Source of the DNA: Omphiscola glabra
Taxonomy: Eukaryota > Mollusca > Gastropoda > Lymnaeidae
NCBI GenBank assembly: GCA_964017045.1
Contig: OZ024794.1
Coordinates: 25,105,340 to 25,169,339, forward strand
DNA length: 64,000 nt
Direction: 5' to 3'
The position numbers and the translations under genes are program-made. Position 1 is the stretch's first letter. Every line of letters begins with the position of its first letter. A model generated the notes under the pieces. That model saw only the letters and a list, made by a program, of their open reading frames with translations, did no database searches and was not told the origin of the DNA. Below, piece by piece: positions 47,229-58,404 of this stretch.

Positions 47229-48340
47229 CTGTCGCCGTTCTGAGAGGACCTACCCCTTGGACGACTATTCGAGACAACGTTGTTGTCCAATGAAAAGGCA
47301 GCTTTCTTAATTATGTTTATTTTACTACCAATATTTAAAACACAATTTTTACACATTTTTTTAAAAATACAATTCAAGTATATATTTCTCCAAACGCATT
47401 AAGTGATTCAAAATATGATGTGTTTTTTTCTTCTTATTCTCTTCGCAATTATTTTGTTTAGGAATGATATATTAATTAAAATCTATTTGAATATAGTCCG
47501 TTTATTTCACACCTTTATTTCGGTTATAGAGTTCTAAGTTACTAGAAATTCAGTCGGATAAAAAAATGTTTGATTCAATCATTATGACTCCAAATCCACA
47601 AATACGACGTCAACATTTGAAGATTTACCCCCCCCCCCACCCACCGAAAAAATTTAAATAAATAAAGACATTTACCCCTCCCCCCCTACCCACCCACCCC
47701 CAACCAACTCTGTTTTATTTGTCTCAGGATATTTTGTCGGCCGCACTGACAGACAAATTGAGTGGAGGACTCCAATGCACCTTCCTCATTAGTACTCAGA
47801 TTCTGAGATCCCGCGCACGGATTTGAAGCCTCATTGCTTTTCTACCGCCGGGCGATCAGCTGTGGGATCAAGTGGGTAGCTACGATATTCAGAGCTAAAA
47901 CAATCCCATCGTCCCACCGGGAGGCAAAGACCCACGCTCCGTCTTCCTAGCTGCTGGTCGGCTTTTAGGGATAATTGCAAGGAAAGCAAAACCAACTTAT
48001 TTGCGCATTGTTCGGTAATTTAAAAACTTTCTGAGTTTAGGCGTGAAAGCCTGCAAACTTGCAGTTACAGCCGGTTTGCAAACAGTCAACGAACGGGTAG
48101 TAGTGTTGGGCGTCTGTAACGCCATGAAAGCTATGGACGTAATCTCAATGGTAGTTACAGGTTTAATAATGTTTTGAAACAATAAAAATGTTCTATAGTA
48201 TCAAGAGTCACATATAGGTTTGTGTGGGGGTGGGGGGCAGTCTGATGGATCACATGAAAATTCCTGTTTATCAATGATGCTCTAGTCCAAGGATAAGCAA
48301 AGCAGAGCGTGGTGGCTTGAAAGGAGCATGCGGCTCTTAG
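47229..48340. other. Unique DNA, weak ORF
   Basis: C-rich runs at 47629-47640 and 47675-47700. Around 47997-48182 both strands are open for about 60 codons with protein-like composition (for example AGLQTVNERVVVLG on plus), but no domain is recognised. Confidence 0.35.
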
Positions 48341-48645
48341 GGTACATACATATGGATGTGTGGATACACAGTGATGTTTGTGCACGTACATATGGATGTG
48401 TGGTTTCGAACATAGGGATATTTGGATACGTACATGTGGATGTTTTGTACGTAAACATGGATGCCTGGATACATAGTGATGTTTGTGTACGTACATATGG
48501 ATGTTTGGTTACGTAAATATGGATGTTTGGGTACGTTTATATGGATGTTTTTGTACCTACATATGGTTGTTTGGGGACGTACATATGTAATTTTGGGTAC
48601 GTACATATGGATGTCTGGTACGCACATATGGATGTTTGTGTACGT
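48341..48645. repeat. About 22-bp minisatellite with TACGTA/CATATG palindromes
   Basis: About 14 units based on TACGTACATATGGATGTTTG, some replaced by ACATAGTGATGTTTGTG. TACGTA and CATATG are palindromic. Confidence 0.92.
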
Positions 48646-48751
48646 GCTCTAAGGTCAGCTTGGAAATGTCACTAAACTGTCATAAATTATGTGTATTGCT
48701 CTCAACTTTTATTTTTAAGGGACTTGCTTGGCTTTTCTGTATAAAACGTTT

Positions 48752-49245
48752 GCCGATCCCTGCACAGTCCATCATTGACTCCGTGACGACCCCTGCACAG
48801 TCCCTCATTGACTCCGTGACGACCCCTGCACAGTCCCTCATTAACTCCGTGACGACCCCTGTAAAGTCCCTCATTGACTCCATGCCGACCCCAGCAAAGT
48901 CCCTCATTGACACCGTGACGACCCTTGCAAATTCCTCATTGATTCCGTGACGACCCCTGTAAAGTCCCTCATTGACTCCGTGCCGACCCCTGCACAGTCC
49001 TTCATTGACTCCATGACGACCCCTGCAAATTCCTCATTGATTCCGTGACGACCCCTGCACAGTCCCTCATTGAATCCGCGCCTACCCCTGCACAGTCCCT
49101 CACTGACTCCGTGACGACCCCTGCACAGTCCCTCATTGACTCCGTGCCGACCCTTGCACAGTCCCTCATTAACTCCGTGACGCCAGTCTGTTGGTGTAGC
49201 AGTTATTGTCTGGTCCCCCATTGACTCCGTGAACCAAGTCTGTCG
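48752..49245. repeat. 33-bp minisatellite
   Basis: About 15 units: CCCCTGCACAGTCCCTCATT, then GACTCCGTGACGA. Variants include CTGTAAAG, CTGCAAATTC and GTGCCGA. The last units end in GTCTGTnGGTGTAGC. Confidence 0.95.
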
Positions 49246-50445
49246 GTGTAGCTGTTATTGCCTGCTGGTGAAAGATGTGCTTATAAATTCATTTCAACAT
49301 TTCATTTATGTAATTAAAAAAAAAACGGGCGTGTAATCGAGTACTCGGCACTTACGTTAAATGGTTTCTGGGAGCTCTCCTCGTCTGCTGCCAAAGGGCC
49401 ACTCTTTAAATTTAAAATTAAAGCATTTCTTTTCGCAGGCGCATGACACTGATGGTGGGTCCCAATTCGTCCAGCATTGCCTTTTGACTACAGGGAGAAA
49501 GTGCGGGGGGGGGGGGGGGGGGGAGAGACAAAAGCCTACAGAAAAATACATGAAAAAGGGACGTAACAAGACAATGAACGTGTTGGCAAGACGCCATCTA
49601 CAGCGAACAAAGAACGAGCAGCAAAAAAATCTAAAAATTAAAACAAACAGCGGAAATGTAGAATCCGAGAGTACAGCAAGGGGAATGTCATAGACCATTA
49701 TCAGGTGAGGGAGTTAATTAAGGCAATAGAGGAAGAACGAGAGGAATAATAAGTCGACGGCGATTAGTTGTAAAAAAGAGGGGGTTGGGGAGTACAAGCG
49801 TGTGCTTTTCAAGATCCAATCAATAATTCTACTAAGTAATATATCCCATGTGTTCGTGGACGTTAATATGAGGTTAACTCCTTTTTAACACTTAGACCCA
49901 ACGGGTATTTGCTCAGAATACCCGGACCCGGAGTAAAAAACAACAACTGCACCCGGTTAAGCTCTAGTAGCTTATGTATCGAGCTAGCTACACGTGCTGA
50001 AATGTGCTAGGTTTCAAACAGACTTACCGTGTACACCAGCATTCAACTACCGATTATACGTTGTGGTGCTAAGAGTTTAACGTTTTGCCGTTATGTGAAT
50101 GTCTTACAGTGACCCGGTGAACGCTCGTGTAATCCTAACAGTCATATCATCACAGTGAATTATACCGTCATGTCTGACATAGACACCGCGTGTAGGACGT
50201 TATGACTGTAATAGCCAAGCATCCAGAATGGTAGGTTAACTCAGTTATTGGGGAACGCGGGGTCTCAGCGAGTAAAAAAAGGTACGGTATAGCGGCGTAC
50301 GTAAGTAAATTGAGATTTTACTGGACGCCGTCACATCTCACAAAGACTAGGCGTTAGGAGCGCAAATCTGTGTACGTCTCAACCTGGCAACATGACTTCT
50401 GTAATAATAACATATTATTGAAGGAATATCTATTAATTTGGCCTT
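49246..50445. other. Unique DNA with a G19 tract
   Basis: A perfect G19 run at 49505-49523. The 110-113-codon ORFs on both strands across it have no domain. Some text (ACAATGAACGTGTTGGCAAG, then AGCGAACAAAGAA at 49573-49617) resembles 14787-14825 (GAACGTGTCGACAAG, AGCGAACAAAAAA), so both may hold an unnamed repeat. Confidence 0.45.
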
Positions 50446-50592
50446 TGAGTACTCACGTTGGGTCTATGGATACTCATGTTGGCTCAATGGATACTCATGT
50501 TGGGTCTATGGAAACTCATGTTGGGTCCATGGATACTCATGTTGGGTCCATGGATACGCATGTTGGGTCTCTGGATACTCATGTTGCGTCTA
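50446..50592. repeat. 21-bp minisatellite
   Basis: Seven copies of GGATACTCATGTTGGGTCTA plus one base. The reading frame is kept (MDTHVGS) because 21 is divisible by 3. Confidence 0.95.
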
Positions 50593-51229
50593 CTGTGATA
50601 ATTAATCATCGTCGCTGTTCAACTTTATTATCCAACAAGATTATGGCGCGTTAAAAAAAAAGCTTACTATTACAGACCTGTTTGCCCATGGTTTAGTGTC
50701 AGGGTAGTTTTAGCTCTAAAAAACATAGTTTCTATACCAGAATAGTAGTTTGGTCAATTGGGGTTTGGGAGGGGAGGGGGTTGGTTTGCAATCAAAATAC
50801 AAGATGTGTAAAAAAAATCAACTCGACTGCGTATGTAAGTAAGTTAACACAAATAAATATACAGGATATAGTCTTTTGATTTGTTTCTTAAGGATGAGAA
50901 AAGGTCTTATGCAAGCACAATGTCAGTTTTGTATTAACAACGCATCCTCTAACAGAAAAAAAAATATATTCCGATTGGTTCATTGAGATCGACACCACAA
51001 AGGCCGATCACTGTTATTTTTATTCCATTGCTTACGGCGTCAACACAAAAAAAATGCGGTAACGTTTTACTGAAAACACCCCAATTATTAATTTTCTAAA
51101 TTAAAAAATGAACCAAACAAGATAACAAACTCCGGAAACCGTAGGTTTTTTCGTTGTTTTTTTTTAGGTTCGTCGTAGTGGTGTAGTCTTAGGCTTAAAA
51201 ACGCTGTTACAACGGCGAAGGCGTAGGGG
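50593..51229. other. Unique AT-rich DNA
   Basis: No gene or repeat seen. Confidence 0.5.
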
Positions 51230-51960
51230 TAAATAAGTCTGCTGCTAGTTAAATATGTTTGTCATACTTTGAGTAACATGTTCTGGGTTGCGTAAGCGAC
51301 CGCGTCCTCGAAGAAATTCGGGGGCGTCCACATGGGGTTTTGCCTCTACGCGGCGTGGCGGACTAGTAGGGGGGACTTGTCCACCCGAAGCTAAAAAACC
51401 CCGGCCAAACGCATGACTCCCAACGCAACGGGAGCTGCCACTAACATGATTACTAGTTGCTGTTAATGGGTATGAGGCTTGGGTGGCCCTCAAAACCCAT
51501 GCCGATGATTTTAACTACGCGGCCGTGAGAAAGCCGCCCCTAGGCAACCGTTTCGTCCCGCCACTACCAACGTCCCGACCGAAAGACTCCCTGGGCGGTG
51601 GGGGTTGGTAACGCAACACCAAACCACCGGAGTGGAAGCAAAGCCGTCCTGACCCACAGAGAGTTAACTGCGGACGCTTTAAACGCAGCGTCCTCGGTCG
51701 ACCGGGCCTCCTCTAGGTCAAGGGGGAGGTTCCCGGCGCCCTCCCGCACGGGCTGGAGTCGGGTTAAGTCCTTCAGTGCTCTGGTTTGTGTGGGGGAGCG
51801 CCGGGGGGGGGGGGGCATTAAGAGCTCACGCTCGACGGCCCACCGATTCCATCTCTTATGCGACATTTGGAGTAACATGTTAAATGAAATTAAATCCAGC
51901 GGTGGTTTGGAGCCGGTTCGGTGATGTTCGTGCGAACCGTTAGTTCAAAATAATAAATAT
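51230..51960. other. GC-rich block, possible retroelement fragment
   Basis: Markedly richer in G+C and CpG than its surroundings, and open on both strands for about 80-108 codons (minus 51245-51493 and 51564-51878, plus 51598-51924). It includes a G13 run at 51803-51815. The composition suggests an inserted coding relic such as a 5' part of a retrotransposon, but I see no zinc knuckle, endonuclease or other motif, so the family is unknown. Confidence 0.3.
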
Positions 51961-52050
51961 GTCTGACTGTGGCGGTGACCGATATGGCATACGGGGGACA
52001 TACTAACTGCGAACCCTTTGTTACGAATTTGGCAATACACCGCTGGTTAA

Positions 52051-52068
52051 CCCCCCCCCCCCCCCCCC
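52051..52068. repeat. C18 homopolymer
   Basis: A perfect run of 18 C. Confidence 0.97.
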
Positions 52069-52174
52069 GTGGTTATTGAATGGTGATAGTACTTTGGATA
52101 CCCTAGTACCCTGTCAAACATTCGTTACCCAGCGTTGTCCACTCTGCATCTTGCTAGGTATCTATAGGAGACTG

Positions 52175-52435
52175 CAACTTCCCTTGTCACCCAGAGTTAT
52201 CGTTCATACCGGGGAGTACAAAGAACGTACAAAGATGGCTGCTCACATCAACAAAGATGGCTGCTCACATGGCGAAAACAGCATTTGAGACCTGGTGAGC
52301 TGAGGAGATTAAGAAATATTTACGGGAATTGCATCTGCCGGTATCTGAAAAATAAAGCAGAACTTGTAGATCGGGTACCTGGAAATAAAGCAGAACTTGT
52401 AGATCGGGCACGCGGCTGTGTAGCGTTGCGAATTT
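52175..52435 (+). pseudogene. SAP-domain protein N-terminus, broken
   Basis: From ATG 52257 the frame reads MAAHMAKTAFETW, an in-frame TGA (52296-52298), then AEEIKKYLRELHLPVS and a second stop. Shifted past a duplication it resumes GNKAELVDRARG. Together these blocks follow the pattern of a SAP motif, a short helix-turn-helix DNA-binding module (about 35 residues) with conserved L-x-x-x-L and G-x-K-x-E-L-V-x-R. Two small tandem duplications break it: about 24 bp around AAAGATGGCTGCTCACAT, and about 32 bp around AAATAAAGCAGAACTTGTAG. Similarity of the upstream DNA to 6430-6515 suggests a dispersed element rather than a host gene. Confidence 0.6.
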
Positions 52436-52472
52436 GTGGGGGAAAAAAGGTTTGTATCTGAGACATTTTTCT

Positions 52473-52523
52473 AATTTCTAGGCGAAAAAGATTAACAAGG
52501 GCAAAAAACCCCTGCTTTTTCAG
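52473..52523 (+). repeat. Dispersed repeat shared with 8.29 kb
   Basis: TTTCTAGGCGAAAAAG, AACAAGGGCAAAAAA and CTTTTTCAG line up with 8293-8340. It lies about 40 bp after the SAP relic. Confidence 0.45.
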
Positions 52524-54112
52524 GAAGTTGCAGTCCCCTATACCTAGCAGTTTGTCATACCGCTAAGGACCTGTGCTATTTTTTTAATATGTATCTTTTT
52601 ACAGATGTGGCCCCTTTTCACCCCGAACGTTTTCTTTCGCGTTCTCTTCTTTGACCACGATATTAGGACCAGTTAAAGCTATGACATGATTTCCATGGAT
52701 TCGCAAACTAAATTTCATAACTTTCTGCCACTAACCATTCACCTCCTCGGCACACGGCCACTTAGTGGTCAACTGTCATTGAAATGGCAAACGATAGACA
52801 TACTGATAAAACTTGTCAAAGCTTTGTACACGGATTATGTTGGTGGTGTTGATTTTTATTTTTTTAAAAGAGGGGGGGGGGGCACATGACATGGGAAGCT
52901 ATTATTTTCCTACCATCCAATCTCTCTGCCCAATCTATAAAGTTCACAAACACAATGACCACAAAAGCCGGCCATGTTGAAGCATTTATTCGTCCTAACG
53001 AGCCGCCGTGCGCTCGCTCAGAAAGCTGGATGCATGCGAGCTGCACGCGCCTGAGCCCTCGTGCTTAGACGATCTCTGATCCAACAACGGCGACTTCTTG
53101 TGCGGTTACTTCCCTTTCCTTGAATTCTGAGGCCGTGTTATCGGAATCTGATCCAATTTCCCGGAGTCGTTCAAACTAAAGAGATTCTCTGCTTTCTTGT
53201 GGTGATTGATAGAACTCGTTTTTAAAAGAAGAACAAAAAAAAAGAACATGTTCATTTAAACATTTTGAGAAGCTAGGACCGGATTAGAAGAGTTGACGAA
53301 AATAATTATTGAAAATAAATTTAAATTAAAATTTCTTGGAGACAATTTTTGAGGCGTGTAGAATTTATTAAAGTCTTTGAATTTGAAAGATCTAAATCAT
53401 TGGCCACTAAAATGGACTCGTATATTTTAAAACACAACGTCTAATTTTCGGTGACAGGGAGTAAGAAACGGTATCACGTGTTTCACCAGTAACTTGATTG
53501 AATTCAACATTGACTTACACACCTGTTAAATTCACTCCGTTTGTGCTAACATTGACACTTCATTGAAGGTTACGTTAGAAAAAAGAAAAATTACTTTCTG
53601 CAATCTGGCGTAGATTATATTTGAAAGCCTCAATAACAATTTTAAACGCTACCATTAGGATTAAAGAAAAAAAAATTTGCCTGGTAAATAAAATCAAGCA
53701 ATTTCTGGAGAACTCTCTATAAATATTTATAAGAAGAAGAAAAGATCCCCCACTCAGCACAGACAGCTGGTTTGCTCCACAGGTAAGAAGCGTACTTTTT
53801 TAAAATAATCTTTAAGCAAAATAAATTGTATCTTTTATATATCTAGGCCAATCTTTAGTGCCACGTGATACACCTGTGCTAGTGTCAGATATAAATTTTC
53901 AGTGGAGGCACCAGAGTTTGGGCACATGGGCACCTCTCTAAATTAAGTGAAAAAAATACAGTATGTACAAGTGGTATTATGAAAACGTTTAAAGTTGTGT
54001 CGTAATAAAACTGTTGAAGTCACGGTGCTACCCAAATCGTTGATAAGAACAGCTATCACTAGAGCAATTTTAGATAAGGCGGCACATTTTCGGAGTGAGA
54101 ATGTCTGAGTGC
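52524..54112. other. Unique DNA, one possible MITE start
   Basis: No gene recognised. G10 run near 52872-52881. CAGTGGAGGCACCAGAG at about 53900 resembles a CAGTGGCG-type MITE start, without a visible end. Confidence 0.4.
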
Positions 54113-54455
54113 GTAGTCTGAGTGGCCGAGCGGTCTAAACTGAGTCAAACCCAAAGCTAGTGGACTGGACCAGCATCCCGGGTGGATGGGACTTGTTAAC
54201 GTTGGATGTGAAACGCTGAAATCAAACCCGGAGATGGTGTCCTGTAGGCGTGTATGACACTGACACATCTTGCGACGTAGGACACATAAAGAGTACACTG
54301 ACACACACACACACAGGGACACACACTGCTGGTCTGGTCATCTAATGCAGCCTGGTCTATTTCCAGTCGCCTTGTGTAAGTCTTGCCATTGGGTTAACTA
54401 GGCAAGAACGATAAGAGCGAGGCTGTCGAACTGAGCAACTCTCCTTCACTTTATT
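54113..54455 (+). mobile_element. tRNA-derived SINE
   Basis: The head has TGGCCGAGCGG (54123-54133), an exact match to the RNA polymerase III A-box consensus as found in tRNAs. A B-box-like GGACCAGCATCC follows at 54167-54178 in the position of GGTTCGAATCC. The body contains CCCGGGTGGATGGGACT once (expanded at 2.85 kb), TCAAACCCGGAGAT, a CA microsatellite at about 54301-54313, and a 3' part shared with 23.04-23.16 kb. It would be a Pol III transcript mobilised by a LINE in trans. The B box looks degenerate, so this copy is probably inactive. Ends are approximate. Confidence 0.7.
54123..54133 (+). promoter_or_regulatory. Pol III A box of the SINE
   Basis: TGGCCGAGCGG fits TRGYNNARNGG. Distance to the degenerate B box is about 34 bp between boxes, within the tRNA range. 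Confidence 0.6.
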
Positions 54456-54486
54456 ATTTTTATACAAAATACAGATCAAGTCAAGG

Positions 54487-54517
<31 letters not shown>

Positions 54518-54520
54518 CAC
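54487..54520. repeat. (ACT)n microsatellite
   Basis: About 11 copies of ACT with one ACC interruption, just downstream of the SINE end. Confidence 0.95.
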
Positions 54521-54770
54521 TAAAATTGCCTTGCTCATCTTCGCATGGGAAGGACAAACAACAGGTAGGGTTAGAGTTGGCCAGGGCGTGTCACGATTTT
54601 TTCCGCCCCTCTCCCCCACAAAATTCTGTGGTTGTCCGAACATGCCGCCCTCCCTCATAACACTAAAAAATGTGCCACAAGTTTTTTATCCCCAGGTTTT
54701 AAATATTCAATGTCATGGCCACGACAGTGTCGCAAATAATGAACGTTTTTTTTCTCATATCTGATCCGTC

Positions 54771-54869
54771 TACCACCACTCATCACCGCTCATCATCACT
54801 CATCGCCGTTGGTCACCACTCATCACCGCTTATCAACACTCATCACCACTCATCACCACTCATCACCAT
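54771..54869. repeat. 10-bp repeat, CATCACCACT
   Basis: About ten copies of CATCACCACT or CATCACCGCT. Confidence 0.93.
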
Positions 54870-54870
54870 A

Positions 54871-55227
54871 TCATCTGGATATTCTAATTAGCCTTTTCTT
54901 TTGAAATATTACGTATCCTTTATGAACCTCTGTGATCCATAATTTAAGTTTTGACATGTATTTTATTTCAGCTGATAGAAATGTCTTTTTAAGACATATG
55001 CTAATATCACTTATTGTATATGTTGCACGATCTAGAGTAATGACCAGCCATCTGATGCGACTGAAATCAAATCCATCAAATGCCTGGACATTTTTCAGAT
55101 ACATGACTTTATGAATTAGAAGTCTTGATTCTATGTTCCATTTCAAGACACACATACTTTTGAAGACGTCACAACTTTCTTTATTCGTACAGGTAACACG
55201 TTTTCGTATCATGTCTTCGTTTGACAT
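54871..55227 (-). CDS. Unassigned 118-codon ORF, possible exon
   Basis: This is a non-repetitive, stop-free reading frame in AT-rich DNA. The ATG at 55227 begins MSNEDMIRKRVTC. The frame stays open a further 50 codons upstream, but that part crosses a C16 tract and looks fortuitous. The protein has a Cys-rich start (three Cys in the first 30 residues), alternating hydrophobic and charged stretches (QAFDGFDFSRIRWLVITLD, then LKKTFLSAEIKYMSKLKLW) faintly like leucine-rich-repeat spacing, and a basic end. I recognise no family. No convincing splice sites or promoter. It could be a decayed exon, a transposon protein or chance. Confidence 0.25.
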   Translation of the reverse strand: MSNEDMIRKRVTCTNKESCDVFKSMCVLKWNIESRLLIHKVMYLKNVQAFDGFDFSRIRWLVITLDRATYTISDISICLKKTFLSAEIKYMSKLKLWITEVHKGYVIFQKKRLIRISR

Positions 55228-55344
55228 CGGAACAAAATTGTATAAAATAACTTTATATAGGACACATATTTTACCAAAGCTACCCCCCCCCCCCCCCCAG
55301 GCTGCGCTGACTCCGGAAACTGGGACGGTTGTTAAACTAGCAGC

Positions 55345-55490
55345 AATTGAAAGGCCGCATTGAATGAAAGGCCACACTGATTAAAAGGATGCACTGATGG
55401 AAAGGCTGCACTGACTGAAAGGCCGTACCGATTGAAAGGCCGCACTGATTTAAAGGATGCACTGATGGAAAGGCTGCACGGACTGAAAGG
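55345..55490. repeat. 17-bp repeat with higher-order pattern
   Basis: About nine units of GAAAGGCCGCACTGATT. The sequence of variants (GGATGC, GGCTGC, GGCCG..) repeats with a four-unit period. Confidence 0.9.
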
Positions 55491-55579
55491 CTTGATTGCT
55501 CACTTTAGCATCGCTGTCCCACTTGTCCGACTTGTCGGACATGAGCACTTTGAATTTGTCTTTATTGCGTAATCGCGAC

Positions 55580-56075
55580 AGTACTACATGTAGTGGCCTC
55601 TTTCAGTACTATATTTAACTGCCTCTTTCAGTACTACATTTAGCTGCCTCTTTCAGTACTACATGTAGTGGCCTCTTTCAGTACTACAGTGGCCTCTTTC
55701 AGTACTACATGTAGTGGCCTCTTTCAGTACTACATGTAGTGGCCTCTTTCAGTACTACATGTAGTGGCCTCTTTCAGTACTACATTTAGCTGCCTCTTTC
55801 AGTACTACAGGTAGTGGCCTCTTTCAGTACTACATGTAGTGGCCTCTTTCAGTACTACATTTAGCTGCCTCTTTCAGTACTACATGTAGTGGCCTCTTTC
55901 AGTACTACATGTAGTGGCCTCTTTCAGTACTACATGTAGTGGCCTCTTTCAATACTACATGTAGTGGCCTCTTTCAGTACTACATGTAGTGGCCTCTTTC
56001 AGTACTACATGTAGTGGCCTCTTTCAGTACTACATGTAGTGGCCTCTTTCAGTACTACATGTAGTGGCCTCTTTC
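55580..56075. repeat. 25-bp minisatellite with CTACATGTAG palindrome
   Basis: About 20 copies of AGTACTACATGTAGTGGCCT then CTTTC. CTACATGTAG is a perfect 10-bp palindrome, extended to ACTACATGTAGT (12 bp). Variant units ATTTAGCTGCC lack it and recur at irregular spacing. Confidence 0.97.
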
Positions 56076-56550
56076 ATTCCTTTATTAACGTCCTTTTCGG
56101 TACTATATTTAGCAGCGTCTTGATAAAAATCTGGCTAACTCTGTAAAACTCCTTAAAGCTCGCACATCTTTAACCAATGGTCGTTGCGAAGTGAAGTGGT
56201 ATAGGAGTAGGCCTGTTGTTTAATATATGCAGTGGTATTGAAAAAGAGTGGCTTTGTCTCATACACAATGATAATAGCCGTTTGTATCTGGATAACGTCA
56301 AACCAACATTTCCAGGTACGCCTTAACACGCAATGTTTGTTGTGACAGAAATAGGAAAAGTTTGCGTGGTTCTGTGGTTCATTGTTGAATAGGATTTTAA
56401 GATTTTTAAATATTTTTTTTTTGCTCAAACGGAATGCTGGGAAATTTTTTGATTATAAAATTTTTTACACAAGTTAATATTGACGCACAGCATTACGTGG
56501 TTTTTTTTTTTACCCGTGTTTCCAGCCAAGGGTAACATTACTCACTACCG
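56076..56550. other. Unique DNA, nothing recognised
   Basis: T runs near 56412 and 56502. A 91-codon minus ORF has no recognised domain. Confidence 0.45.
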
Positions 56551-56824
56551 GAGGCTTTGGTGGTGGTGGTTGTGGGGGGGGGGGTGTTTCTGTGGGGTGT
56601 TGGGGGGTTCGGGGGGGGGGTTCTGGGGAGGGTCTGGGGAGGGTCTGGGGAGGTTCTATGGGGGGTTCTGGGGGAGTCTGTGGGTGGGGGGTTCTGTGGG
56701 GTTTTGGGGGGGTTCTGGGGAGGGATCTGGGGAGGTTCTGTGGGGTGTTGGGAGGTTCTGTGGAGGTTCTGTGGGGGGTGTTCTGTGGGGGAGGGGGTTC
56801 TGTGGAAGGGGGGTTCTGAGGGGG
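56551..56824. repeat. G-rich array with G-quadruplex potential
   Basis: About 275 bp of degenerate GGGGTTCTGTGGGG and GGAGGGTCTGGGGA units. There are dozens of GGG or longer tracts separated by 1-7 bases on the plus strand, far more than the four needed for a quadruplex. C is almost absent from the plus strand except in TTCTG. Glycine- or proline-rich ORFs are by-products. Confidence 0.93.
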
Positions 56825-57860
56825 GCTCATAGCAACTGCTGCTTAAAGCCACCATAGAAAAATTAGAGAATTTTTTGTTACAGAGGATTGGAGGTTTGAA
56901 AAAAAAGGGATGGGGAGGGGAGTGAGGTGGGGGTGGGGGAGCGGCAGTACATAAAAAAATACCATCCTTGTCGAGCGACAACTTTAGTTGATATATTCTT
57001 ATTGTCATCCGTTTTTAGATGTATTTTTATTGACTATTCTGAGCAGCTTTTAACCATAAAGTTAATGAGACAAAGTAAAAAAAAAGAAAGCTTTATTTGT
57101 GGATACCCATAGTGTATTTTGTCTTAAATAATAAATATTCTTTGTGAAAATGGCTCTAAAATACGTTTTAAGCTAAATATTAATTTAAAAGAAAACTTTT
57201 CCGAAATTATTTTCTTGTTATAGCAAAGAGAAAGAAAAGAAATAATTCTCAATTTTCAAGGACCAATAGAGAAGACATCGCGCATTACGCTGTTAAATGG
57301 TACAGCCCAGCAGATGGAGCTGGTTACCAAAGTACCAGCCGGGTCTTTAAGAGGATAATCTCTAGCCTCAACCAGAATATATATATGTATGTATATGTGT
57401 GTGTGTGCGTGCGTGCGTGCGGGTGTGTGAGATCACGATGAGACGAAAACGGACGTATAGAAATTAAGTTGTTTTATGTTTGAAGGGGAGATAAGAATCC
57501 CATGTTGAATCCCGCGTTTACGAGACCCTGCTGAATAAATGTGTGGTATTTTAGGAAATAATTCCCTCAAAGTGGCAGACACGTGACACATTTGATTTTC
57601 ATTTCTGTCAACAATTCTTCAGGTACTTTATTTCCTTTTAAAGTCTTTTTTTTTTTTTTTTTTTTTTTTGGAACACAAAAAAGGATTCATTGGTATTATT
57701 AGAAATAAGGGATTCTATAACGTCATCCTTTCACATAAGATTTGGCTGAGATGAATGTCACGTCCAATGTTGTACAAAGTGCCCGGTGTGGTTGATTACC
57801 AGACAATTAGCCTGGCAATGAAGGGCAAGTGTTTTGTTGGGCCTTTCTGTGATGAAAAAT
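56825..57860. other. Unique DNA with T22-like tract
   Basis: Short AT and GT runs at about 57375-57425 and a long T tract at about 57648-57669. No gene recognised. Confidence 0.5.
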
Positions 57861-58130
57861 GATCATTTTCTAAACAAGATAATGTAAAAAAAATGTTCAT
57901 ATTGTAAACAAGATAGTGTAACGCAATTGTTCATATTCTAAACAAGATAGTGTAAAAAATGTACATATTCTGAACAAGATAGTGTAAAAATGTTCATATT
58001 CTGAACAAGATAGTGTAAAAAATGTACATATTCTGAATAAGATAATGTAAAAAAAAAATTCATATACTAAGCAAGATAGTGTAAAAAATGTTCATATTCT
58101 GAATAAGATAGTGTAACACAATTGTTCAAT
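57861..58130. repeat. About 30-bp minisatellite
   Basis: About nine copies built from AACAAGATAGTGTAAAAAAT then GTTCATATTCTG, with indels in the A run. Confidence 0.93.
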
Positions 58131-58404
58131 CTCTAAAGACTAAAAATATAACACGTCGGGTGGTCCACATTTTTACCAGACGACATGACAAAGCTGAAAA
58201 TCCAAACATGTCATCACTGGGAATCGGAAATCAATGCCAACTATTCGAACGTTAGTTCTAAACAACTTGTGTCCGTGGGTCTGTCTGAACCCAAATTGCT
58301 TCGACACATTCTAATAAATGGCGTCTAGAGTGAAGTAAGAGACAACACATCCATGAAGGATGAGCTGATAAAAATAACGTATGAGTTCAAATCATTCAAA
58401 CTTT

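Noticed and set aside
47790..47960. Another tRNA-like SINE on the minus strand (GGCTTCAAATCCGTG resembles a B box)
   Set aside because: No acceptable A box lies at the right distance, and I found no second copy in the window.
54113..54200. A true tRNA gene at the A-box match
   Set aside because: No cloverleaf can be closed, the B box is degenerate, and the sequence continues into a SINE body shared with two other places.
56510..57008. Proline-rich minus ORF of 156 codons and glycine-rich plus ORFs
   Set aside because: They are translations of the G-rich quadruplex array and vanish outside it.
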